Part shown: positions 55,046 through 64,000 of the stretch, in pieces | Position numbering within the stretch: the first letter of the stretch is position 1 | Layout of the letters: the number at the start of each line of letters is the position of its first letter | DNA from: Nipponacmea schrenckii | Taxonomy: Eukaryota; Mollusca; Gastropoda; Lottiidae | NCBI GenBank assembly: GCA_030562195.1 | Contig: JAUJPP010000012.1 | Span: 15,252,001 to 15,316,000, forward strand | Reading direction: 5' to 3' | Length of the DNA stretch: 64,000 nt | Position numbers and translations under genes: made by a program | Notes under the pieces: generated by a model | Seen by the model: the letters and a program-made list of their open reading frames with translations, nothing else | What the model was told of the DNA's origin: nothing | Databases searched by the model: none

Positions 55046-57182
55046 CTAACTGGAAACATTTTGATGGTATCACCTTACCAGACCTTGATTGCGACATTGG
55101 ACTGTTGATAGGGAACAACGTTCCAAACGCTTTCTCACATCTCTTTCTAGACATTAGAAGAGGTCCTACTAGCGCTCCTCACTCTACCAAATCGAGAATA
55201 GGTTGGGTAATTTGGAATCTGGTCAGAGATAATACAGATTTACCAAGTTCACCCATAGATTCTGTTAACAGTTCTACAGAAGTTGTACTTAGAGAAGAAA
55301 TCTAGCAGAAAAGTGAACTTGAAAATTTAGTTCGAAAGTCAATGCAACTCGACTTACCAGAACGAATAATAAATGACAGACGAGAAAATTCGCAAGAAGA
55401 CAAATTATTTCTGCAAAAGGTTCAAGATTCGATTGAATATCAAGACGGTCATTACGTCATCAGCTTGCCATTTAGAAATAATACCAAGTTACCAGATAAC
55501 CTGATACAAGCAGAGAACCGTCTAAAGACACTGAAAAGAAAACTTGAGAACAATGAATATTTTAGAAGATATAACCAGTTTATGGAAAACCTATTATCTA
55601 AAGGCTTTGCAGAAATAGTTCCAGAAGAAGAAATTGGTAGAAATGACTCACAAGTATTTTATTTACCCCATTTTGCAGCTTTTCATCCCAGAAAGAAATC
55701 CATACGCATTGTATTCGACTGCGCAGTGAAGTTTGGTGGTATTAGTCTCAACGACATGATATTACAGGGCCCAGATTTAACCAACACCCTGATCGGAGAA
55801 CTCGTTAGATTTAGACAAGGGCGAATAGCAGTCATCAGTGATATTGAAATTAGTTCCATCAGGTAGTTGTACCTAAGCAAGACAGAGACTTCTTGAGATT
55901 TTTATGGTGGTCTGATGGAGACTTAAATCAACAACCCAGTACTTATAAAATGGTTCGTCATTTATTTGGATCAACGTCAAGTCCATCATGTGCTAATATG
56001 GCACTGAGGAGAACAGCGTACGATAATGCTACAGAATTTGATAGTGAAGTTATACAAACTCTACTTCGTTCATTTTATGTGGACGATTGTTTAAAGTCAC
56101 TTGATGATACAACGCAAATGATCCAATTGGTGAAAGACCTTATCCTTTTATGTCAAAAAGGCGGATTCAGATTAACCAAATGGTTAAGCAATAGTATTAA
56201 ACAGCATTCCTGTAACAGAAAAATCTAAAGGCGTTAAAAACTTGAATCTCGGCACAGACGCCTTACCTGAGTGTTTTGGTCGGTTGAAAGCGACACATTA
56301 GAATATAGAATAAATCTGAAAGACAAACCAGCAACAAGACGCGGTATTTTGTCAAATGTTGCCTGAATATACAACCCATTAGGCCTAGCCTCGCCTTTCA
56401 TACTTCAAGCTAAACTGATTCTTCAAGCTATGTGTCAGAAAGGTCAAGGATGGGACGATGAGATATCAGGAATTGATATGAAGAAATGGACTTCTTGGTT
56501 TAATAATCTCCCAGATCTTGAACATTTAGCGATACCGAGATGTTACAAAGTCGGAATAAATTCTACAATATCAGAATATTCACTGCACTGTTTCAGTGAC
56601 GCCAGTGACTTAGCATATGGTGTGATATTTTACCTACGTATAACTGATGAACTCGGAAAAATTAAATGCGCACCTGTAATTGCAAAATCTAGAGTCGCGC
56701 CATTGAAAAAGATATCGATACCGCGCATGGAATTAACTGCGGCGATGGTTGCAGTAAAACTTAGTTCGAAAGTGAAGGAAGAACTCGAAATCGAGATAGA
56801 AAGTGAACATTTTTGGACTGACAGTATGTCAGTGTTACAATATGTGAGAAATGAAAGCGCACGTTTTAAAACATTTGTTGCAAATAGGATACAAGTTAGT
56901 CGAGATGGTTCGGACGTTAGTCAATGGAAGTACGTAGAGACAAAACTAAATCCAGCTGACTACGCTTCTAGAACATTGAGTATGCAAGAAACTGAAAAAG
57001 TTAACACTTGGCTAAACGGTCCCCAGTTCTTGCGATAACCTGAACAATATTGGCCCACAGAACCGTCATGTAATCAACAAAACGAGCTTGAAGACATTGA
57101 AATCAAGAAAACGGTGTCAACAATCAGCGCAAACGCCAATGTGGAATTTAAAACCCTCGACAATGTTATAGATCATTATAGA
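55046..57182 (+). pseudogene. BEL/Pao LTR-retrotransposon pol fragment (protease end, RT, RNase H)
   Basis: It opens with 'LPDLDCDIGLLIGNNVPNAF' and 'RIGWVIWN', the end of a BEL aspartic-protease region. RT follows: 'YLPHFAAFHP', 'RIVFDCAVKF', first Asp in VISDIE (~55840), and FYVDD (~56074-56088). RNase H motifs: 'CFSDASDLAYG', 'RMELTAA' and 'FWTDSMS', then 'LNPADYASR' (~56950). Stops or shifts occur near 55302, 55860, 56200 and 57037. LTRs, gag and most of the integrase are absent. The 5' side is cut by the PLE end and the 3' side by a 300-bp tandem array. Old, inactive retroelement copy. Confidence 0.88.
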
Positions 57183-57189
57183 CCGGCAG

Positions 57190-58370
57190 CCCAGGGCCTC
57201 GAAGGTATACGAACTGGGTACCAATATCTGAGCACGGAGGCATGTATGGGATCACTTAGGTTGTCTGAATATGGCATTCTGGCATGCTGGTGGGGAAGGG
57301 GATGGCTACCCTTCTAAAGGGCCCCAAAATAGGTTCAAACTAGTTGACGGAGATACCACCCGAAATCTCCACCAATGTCCACTTAGTACCTTAAGATATT
57401 CAGCAGTACAGATGGCAGAAATTTTGTCTGGTGTGGAGTGGGTGCCAGACGACCCTTAAAGGGTCCCAAAAAGGGGCTATCCTAGATGACATTTGAACCA
57501 ACCAAAACTTATGCCAAAAGAACCAGTAGGGTATGTAGAGTGTAAAACACCCAATTCCAGAAAAATTATCCGGTGGTAGAGTCGTGCCAGAAGCCCTTCA
57601 ATTTTAGATCCTTCAAAAAGCCCACAGGATGGGTTCAGACTACATCGCCGAGGTACCACCCAAAATCTCCACCAATGTCAATTTATTACCTTAAGTTGTT
57701 CAGCATTGCAGATGGCAGACATTTTTTCTGGTGTGGAGAGGGTGCCAGACGACCCCTAAAGGGTCCCAAAAAGGGGCTATCCTAGATGACATTGGTACCA
57801 ACCAAAACTGATGCCAAAATAACCAGTAGGGTATGTAGAGTGTAAAACACCCAATGCCAGAAAAATTATCCGGTGGTAGGGTCGTGCAAGAAGCCCTTCA
57901 ATTTTGGACCCTACATAGGGCCCACAAGATGAGTTCAGACTACATTGAGGAGATATCACGCGAAATCTCCACCAATGTCAACGTATTACCTTAAGTTGTT
58001 CAGCAGTGCAGATGGCAGACAATTTGTTTGGTGTGGAGCGGGTGCCAGACGACCCTTAAAGTGTCTCTAAAAGGGGCTATCGTAGATGACATTTGTACCA
58101 ACGAAAACTAATACATAACACAAGACTCAGTAGGGTTTGTAAAGTGTAAAACACCGAATGTCAGACATATTATCCAGTGGAAGAGTTGTGTCAAAAGCCC
58201 TTAAATTTTGAACTCTTCAAAGAGGCCCACAGTATGACTTCATTGAGGAGATACCACCTGAAATCACAACCAATGTATACTTGTTACCTTATGGGGGTTC
58301 TGTCTAGTATAGAGCACCCAATGCTATACAGATTTATTCCGGTGGTAGAGTTGTGCTGGAACCATCATTT
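57190..58370 (+). repeat. 300-bp tandem repeat, ~4 copies
   Basis: The anchor 'gtgtggag.gggtgccagacgacc' recurs at 57433, 57733 and 58033, exactly 300 bases apart. The first and last copies are partial and more diverged. Blocks 'aatctccaccaatgt', 'cagatggcag' and 'attatccggtggtag' recur in order. Short ORFs on either strand repeat with the unit and are not genes. Confidence 0.93.
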
Positions 58371-58526
58371 TTAAAATGATTCACCACTGCAAATTTATTT
58401 TTCTTATTACTGAATCAATCATTGTTCACCATTGACTGTTAACTTTAAGTCACACTCAACCAGAACCAACTAACCCTTATTATTGGTATTGGAAGGTTGT
58501 TGTTCTGGTAGCAAATACCATAGTGG

Positions 58527-58645
58527 CCATCACCGCAAGGCGTCGCTTGACAGAATCGTGTAATATGCATCTGATTGGTCAGAGGGGCTTTGACCAATCA
58601 GATGCATATGACAAGATTTCGTCAAGCGACGCCTTGTGGTGATGG
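58527..58645. repeat. 119-bp fold-back element
   Basis: Arms of ~54 bp (ccatcaccgcaaggcgtcgc... / ...gcgacgccttgtggtgatgg) with a few mismatches. The centre carries tctgattggtcag and its complement. Typical of a palindromic MITE. Confidence 0.85.
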
Positions 58646-58779
58646 TAACATTCAGCTAATTTTTATCCGATTTGTCCAATTTTGGTGTTTTTCGAAAAAT
58701 TGTTACTTTATCTAAAACTTGTTGGGAACAGAATTTTGATTTTCAAATTTAAATTTTTTTAATGCCCGATTGAATTTTT

Positions 58780-59180
58780 TTGAAAATTCAAAAGGCCAAA
58801 TCAAATGACCTTGACCAGCAATGACCCTGAATTGTTTCAAGTAGAATGTTCTTGACCTAAGCTATCCACACATATGCCTATTATGATCGACAACAATTAT
58901 ATCAAATGACCTTGACCTTCAATGACTCTGAATTTTTACAAGTAGAGTGTTCTTGACCTTTGCTATCAACGCATAGGTTATAATGGTCGACAACAATTTT
59001 TTTGTACCCGTTTTAGTTTTTAAAAAAAAATTCAAAAGGCTATATCAAGTGACCTTGACCTTCAATTACCTTAATAATTTTCAAGTCAAATAATGTACTT
59101 GACCTAAGCTGTCCATACATATGCTTATAATGGTTGTTAAAAAGTTTGTTTTGAGTGTTTAAAAAAGGCTATATCATGTG
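58780..59180 (+). repeat. Irregular tandem repeat with 'tgaccttgacc' cores
   Basis: Four diverged units starting near 58803, 58904, 59047 and 59176. They share 'tcaa.tgaccttgacc', 'ttcttgacctaagctatcca' and 'catatg..tataatg'. Spacing varies from ~100 to ~143. Non-coding. Confidence 0.75.
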
Positions 59181-59866
59181 ACCTTGTATCAAGTTGCCCC
59201 ATAGGGGTTGTTTGCCACTCTCAGTACTGTTCACAGTTCTAGTTTTATTTATTTTCATCGCTCGTGGTTCGGAAAACTAGCCAAGTAAACACGTCAATGC
59301 TCCAAACACCTTTAGGTAGACATTAAACACAACATGTCATCGAAGTGGCATAAATGGACGTTCAACTGTAGTCGTCTACTAGTATGTATGTAATATCTCT
59401 ACGAAATGGATTTTTAGCGGTTGTATTGGGTACAAAATGTATAATATTGAACGCGGAAATTTATTATTCAATTTAAAGCAATTAGAGAATGCGTATATCT
59501 AAATTATTATTTGTCAGAATTTTATCTTGTACGGACGAACAAAAGTGTGGAAATGGGCGTTGAAACTTACGTAGAGGTCATTTGGAAGGCATCGGGGAAA
59601 ATAACAAGATACCAGATAGTTGGTTAATTACCTCTGTAAAATTAGTATTTTTCACACATTTTAATTAGCACAAATATGAAATATCTATTAATTATCAATG
59701 TAATGTATAAGATAATAACCATAATTTGACAAGTAGACATAATATGTAGACTTATCTGAAATTAATAACATTTACGGTATAATAACATGTGACAGCGTAT
59801 CTATTTAAGCCAAATGAGACTTGATGAAGACTTCCTGAAGAGAGAATACAGGGATCTCTGACCACT
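59181..59866. other. Intergenic DNA and probable promoter of the somatomedin-B gene
   Basis: No repeat or ORF recognised. The last ~60 bases ('agagaatacagggatct') directly precede the ATG at 59867 and are likely 5' UTR. Confidence 0.35.
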
Positions 59867-62243
59867 ATGTTTCTTGTCGCAGGTTTTCTGTTAATCTCAA
59901 CAACATCAGCATTTGACTCAACTCTAACAAACAATACGCGCAATTCAACAAAAACCAATATAAACGGTTCGAGTCATGTTGATAAGGCTTGTTTGGAATA
60001 CAAACCAAAAAGTTGTTCCGGTGTTTGCGGTCAGTTCTTTTCTTTATGGTGTTCATGTGATGAATATTGCTTGATTTACGGACGATGTTGTTTTGATTAT
60101 GAATCAGTCTGTATAGAGGAATCGGAGAAGTCCATACAAGATCACAAGAACCTGGTGAACGTAACGATAGAATGTGACAGTAATATTATAGGAAACAATG
60201 TCCCTCAACAGGTAAATATGTTTGCAATTCTCTTGCATTTTGCCAATTAAAGTACTGAAACAATCGTTAAGGGATGATATTTTCAGAAATTGAATGGCTA
60301 ATGGTTAATGCGATCAAATGTTTATTAGGGGCAAGAAATTAAGTTGTTTGGTTAGTAAATAGCATATGAGAGACAGACCACTATGATTGTACAGTCGTTT
60401 ACCCAGGTCGACTCTTCAGGGCGTTAACATGATGAACATCGGTAATTGATCGATGTCCAAAAAAGTCATGAGAAAGCTTAGAAATCAGTGTGACTGAGAG
60501 ATACAACTGTAACTTCGCTTGGAACATTTTCTTTGATTGAAGTTGACGACAATGCAGTCATTATGAAGGACCAGCTTTAACAAAAAAAATGTTAAACAAT
60601 CTCCGTAATACTAAATACAATATTTGTTTAAAACTAGGATTTAAGAAATTGTATTTTAATCTCAAAAACGGGATCTGTTTTAAGTCGAGCTAATCAGTAA
60701 TAGCGTTGTTCACAGCTCACCGTCATAATTTGAGCCTCCGAATTCACGTGTTTGAGAGTTAAAATGACGACTCGACATTTCTTAATACTCGATTGTGTAC
60801 AGAAAAGTCATTATATAGAAATAGAAAGCTGTCTTGAATATATGTAAATAGTCTTCAGAAGTACTATAAACTTTGCAACACGGATAATTCTTTATACACT
60901 TAGAATTGAAGTCTGATTAGCTTATCTTAAAAAAATTCCGTTTTGAGAATAATGTATTATTGGTAGAACGAATATTGAACCTTTCCTTTTTTTAAAATTT
61001 CAATATTTATACTATACTATATTTAGATTATAACAAGTTGTTCTCAAACCAATGTTTCCCCCAAAACGGTTGAATTGTGTGAAGAAGAAATCAGATCGTC
61101 GGCTCGAGTTGTATCCAAAGTGATGTAAAAAGGACAGAGCTTCATTATAAAAACAGATACTGTATGTTATGTAATGGTGAAGACGAAGACGATATTGTTT
61201 ATTGGTCCACAGTAATTGGATCTAATAACCGAAGACGAAGGCCTATCAATGTGGAAAACATAGTAAATTTATTCCAGGATTCAGTAATTATTATTCCTCC
61301 CCCCAATTCAAGAGAAATCATATGTTTTCCCAACATGATATCGTCCTGTGTACCATCTGCTACTGAGGAAGAACAACGCATGTGTGACGAAAATCTCCTA
61401 TCGCCTATTACCTACCAATCGTTGATGTATAAAAACACGTTTTGTCTGCAATGTAATATTATATTAGGGCCAACTGACCTTTGCTTTCCGCCAAACAGAC
61501 AGGATCTATTTTATAAGATAGCAGAACAATCTTACACCTTTTCCATGGTTTTCAATTGGAAACAAAATAGAGAATCCTCTGTCTCTCTTCTCTCTACAGG
61601 TGGTTTAATTCAAGATTTATCTTGCACTTTTGATGACAACGAAAATTTAAAGGAATGTAAGGTACAAAGTTGTGTCGGTACCCTGCCAGTAGTCAATTAT
61701 ACCTGTCAGTTAGTATCAAATCATTTTGGCTGCATTCAGTACATTTTCAAGATTAATTTCACAGTTCCGTCTGAATCATCTCCTGAAATGGAACTAGAAG
61801 TAGAAAGTATTTCCTCCGAACTCGTTAAGCTGGCTGTCACTTTTGAGCGTATGCATAACGTCACCAGATACTACAGTCAAAAAGTAACGTTGTATAATAT
61901 AACCATAGTTGATGACCAGGTAACAGGTATAATTATACTCAATAGAATGACTTACAATTTATGTTTTACTGAATTGAGGTATGCAGATTTCAGTCAATAT
62001 TTTGAATTTTTAGATACCAATTTGGCTTTCAATCTAACTGGTAGCATTACAACATCTAGATTTTTAGTTTTCTGTCATGATTGGTGTGGTACATCGTTTC
62101 ACATGAATGGTAAGCGATACTACCGTTCCTTTACAGGTAACAAAGAAATTGATCTTGGTTCAACGTCTTCTGTTATCAAATTAACACCAATATCTGTAAA
62201 CGTAGTGATTTTGATAGGCATAATTGTGACCCTATTGGCATAA
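59867..62243 (+). CDS. Somatomedin-B-domain secreted or membrane protein (possibly GPCR-related ectodomain), apparent frameshift
   Basis: Exon 1 (59867-60211, phase 0, donor GTAAAT) encodes a signal peptide (~1-16), an Asn/Thr-rich glycosylation-prone stretch and a somatomedin-B-like cysteine knot (CSGVCGQFFSLWCSCDEYC, then GRCCFDYESVC). After an 815-bp intron, exon 2 begins near 61027 (ATTTAG acceptor). Its opening frame ('VELCEEEIRSSARVVS') hits a stop at 61126. The downstream frame (from 61119: 'SDVKRTELHYKNRYCMLCNG') runs open to 62243, so one base appears lost near 61113-61119. The end is a hydrophobic segment (VVILIGIIVTLLA) directly before the stop, a GPI signal or a truncated first TM helix. 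Many N-glycosylation sites. The domain order recalls ectodomains of molluscan adhesion-type receptors. It may be a pseudogene or an assembly error. Confidence 0.6.
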
Positions 62244-62509
62244 ACTATTGTTCGAACTTACACAACTGTAATATTATACAGAATTTTCGATTAATCTTGA
62301 TATTGTCAATAACCACTCCTTTTTTCTTATTATTTGTGTTTTTAGCCTGCTTGATAATATTTGGATGTATAATGGGCTTACGCAGACGAAAAAAAAAGAA
62401 TAAAATGTTTATAACTGAAGTATATATTTATTTTTTTCGCATTTGTAACCTTGTCGATCCATTATAACGTAAGATTACATTATTTTATCACAACAACAGA
62501 TTTTACAAA
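62244..62509 (+). other. Downstream flank with a possible TM-plus-basic-tail exon
   Basis: After the stop, a frame reads 'FVFLACLIIFGCIMGLRRRKKKNK' (about 62332-62403), hydrophobic then strongly basic, preceded by a TTTTTAG. It could be an alternative terminal exon giving a single-pass membrane form, but phases do not join simply to the preceding frame. Confidence 0.25.
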
Positions 62510-62946
62510 ATGGCCAACATCGATCTTGCAGAGAAAGACATAAGATTAGAATGTATTTGTAATAAAAATTTCCAACATAAATATGTTCATAGAATAATTT
62601 ATAACAATATTTATCTTTTCAAATTTCAATTAACAGATACAACCTTCTTTAACCTGTGTATTTCAGATCTAGAATCCGTCGAACACATTTTAATCTACTG
62701 TGCGTTTGTTCATGAAATCTGAAATCTTATCCGCAAAATAAATATCATTTATGTCTACTATTGTTTCTTAACAAAAAAAAGCAAGCAATTCATTTAGGTA
62801 TAGACCAAAATAATTTGAAAACTCTTTATCATTTAATAAATCATATAATCCTAGGTTATACTCAAATGCAAATATCCAACTTCAACCAAATCCAATTCTT
62901 TTTTAAAACAAAAGCTATAATTAAATGGAAGTTTATTGACATCTAG
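62510..62946 (+). pseudogene. LINE ORF2 C-terminal fragment
   Basis: Two frames (62510-62722, 62761-62946) encode 'FNLCISDLESVEHILIYCAF', a degenerate C..C....EH.....C zinc knuckle, and 'FFFKTKAIIKWKFIDI'. These match the C-termini of L1/Tx1-like ORF2 proteins in layout. No RT precedes it. Confidence 0.5.
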
Positions 62947-62984
62947 TTATGTAACTATTCTCGTGTAATATTTATATTTTTATA

Positions 62985-63480
62985 CGACCACGTGAATATG
63001 TGGACGTATATTGTCGTCACCCCTGCCCACCGGTCCGTCCGTCCACAATTGCTCGTAAACACTCTACAAGGCGCAATTCTTGACGGATTTGATAAAACTG
63101 TAACGTGATCCGTTCACTGGTAGTAACTATTAATATGTTTGGCACGGATCAGTTACTGATATACTCTCCATCGGTCAGCCTAATTTGGACATGAGAGGTG
63201 AGTGATGTTCGCCAGATAGATAGATATAAGTATAGTACTGAGTTAGGGGGATTGGAGTTAACCGCTGTTCTGACCAGACATGCCAACATGTAGCAGTGGA
63301 TAATTGATATGGTTCTGTACTAGTACTAGAAGTCTTCCTCAATGTTCATTAGTTTATCACAAGGATGAACCCTCTTGAAATTCAGATAAATCGAAAAATA
63401 TTTAGTGTCAGTTATTGCCCTTGCCCTCTAGAAGAAGACACAGTTCATGACCAATTTTATACGCCCACGTGAGGTTGGTA
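62985..63480 (+). repeat. Hairpin-ended repeat unit, split by a ~240-bp insert
   Basis: The left end 'tatacgaccacgtg...tgtggacgtata' (62981-63009) is followed by 'ttgtcgtcacccctgccc' and one partial unit. Bases ~63104-63345 are unrelated, starting TGTAACGTGATCC. Then unit sequence resumes ('tcacaaggatgaaccct', 'tcgaaaaatatttagtgtca') and ends at 'tatacgcccacgtg' (about 63458). Same family as 5105-8455. Confidence 0.65.
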
Positions 63481-63519
63481 TCTACCTTTATTGATATTGA
63501 GCAGCAAAAAAGTCATGAA

Positions 63520-64000
63520 TCAATATAAAGCGATTTCAATAAACTAAAAGATACACACATTCTAATCTGCAAGGACTCAATTAAGATACTTGGAATTTCT
63601 TTTACATTAATTCAAACTGTCACAATAAATGACATGAAAAACATAATAGAAACATGGAAAAACAGATTTCTGACTGGGAAAATTCAAACTATGGTTTTGA
63701 TAGTTCCCAAAATCCTATTCCTTGCTACTGGAATAATAATACCAGATAATATAATAAATTAAATAAACAGTATACTATATAATTTTATTTGGAACGGTCC
63801 TGGGAAAATAAAACGTAATTTGATAACACAAAACTATGAAAATGGGGGGCTTAAAATGGTTGACATTAAGCTAATGCTAAAATGTTGGTGTATCTTTTGG
63901 ATTAAAAAATTATTATCTGGAAATTACCAAACCTGGTTCACCCCTTATCAATTTATATTGAAACAATATGAAACTCATAATCACATTATTTTACCTGCAT
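63520..64000 (+). pseudogene. LINE ORF2 fragment (L1-like, post-RT region), runs off the window
   Basis: A broken reading contains 'ILYNFIWNGPGKIKRNLI', 'NYENGGLKMVDIKLMLKCWC' and 'FWIKKLLSGNYQTWF'. This is the F.W.G....K......GGL..P/D block that follows the RT in L1/Tx1 LINEs. An in-frame TAA near 63760 shows decay. It continues past base 64000. Confidence 0.7.

Noticed and set aside
57477..57959. Two similar 60-codon minus-strand ORFs as a gene pair
   Set aside because: They are 300 bp apart and are just the same frame of adjacent tandem repeat units.

Overview
This window looks like nuclear DNA from a lophotrochozoan animal, most likely a mollusc. The evidence is the AT-rich sequence, the split genes with GT-AG introns, an animal family-10 glycoside hydrolase, secreted cysteine-rich proteins (antistasin-like, chitin-binding, somatomedin-B), tRNA-derived SINEs, and many Penelope, BEL and LINE retroelements. 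No species can be named from the sequence alone. There are no bacterial operons, rRNA genes or CRISPR arrays.

Layout. 1-13 kb: arrays of ~120-160 bp units with hairpin-like ends, an unrecognised 294-codon exon (3194-4078), a small chitin-binding-like secreted protein (10635-10922) and a SINE. 13-30 kb: the best host genes. These are an antistasin-like secreted peptide on the minus strand (13031-13680), a complete twelve-exon GH10 endo-beta-1,4-xylanase-type gene on the minus strand (25290 down to 16279, 572 codons by my splice model), and a second antistasin-like gene on the plus strand (27654-29216, four exons, 82 codons). The GH10 introns hold a SINE, a 38-bp minisatellite, an array of longer units and a perfect 66-bp-arm palindrome.

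30-43.5 kb: a nested transposon block. It is bounded by perfect 18-bp inverted repeats (29960 and 43464) flanked by AAT on both sides. Inside are a broken Myb/SANT-like ORF, a nearly full-length LINE, a ~1-kb tandem duplication carrying a 471-bp TTAA-flanked MITE, and a nearly intact Penelope-like element (PLE) on the minus strand. The PLE has two ORFs: ORF1 has an SGNH/GDSL-hydrolase-like C-terminus, and ORF2 is reverse transcriptase plus GIY-YIG endonuclease. They are joined at a U_UUA_AAC heptamer directly before the ORF1 stop, with ORF2 in the -1 frame. This predicted frameshift fusion is the most interesting observation in the window.

43.5-57 kb: decayed mobile DNA. It holds a LINE ORF1, 84-bp minisatellite arrays next to a transposase-like gene, a second transposase of the same family on the other strand, two more PLE copies and a BEL/Pao pol remnant. 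A 1584-bp duplication at a constant 5315-bp offset ends exactly at a 500-N gap, so mis-assembly or an allelic duplicate is a real possibility there.

57-64 kb: a 300-bp tandem array, a fold-back element, a gene for a somatomedin-B-domain surface or secreted protein with an apparent one-base frameshift (59867-62243), and L1-like LINE fragments at the right edge.
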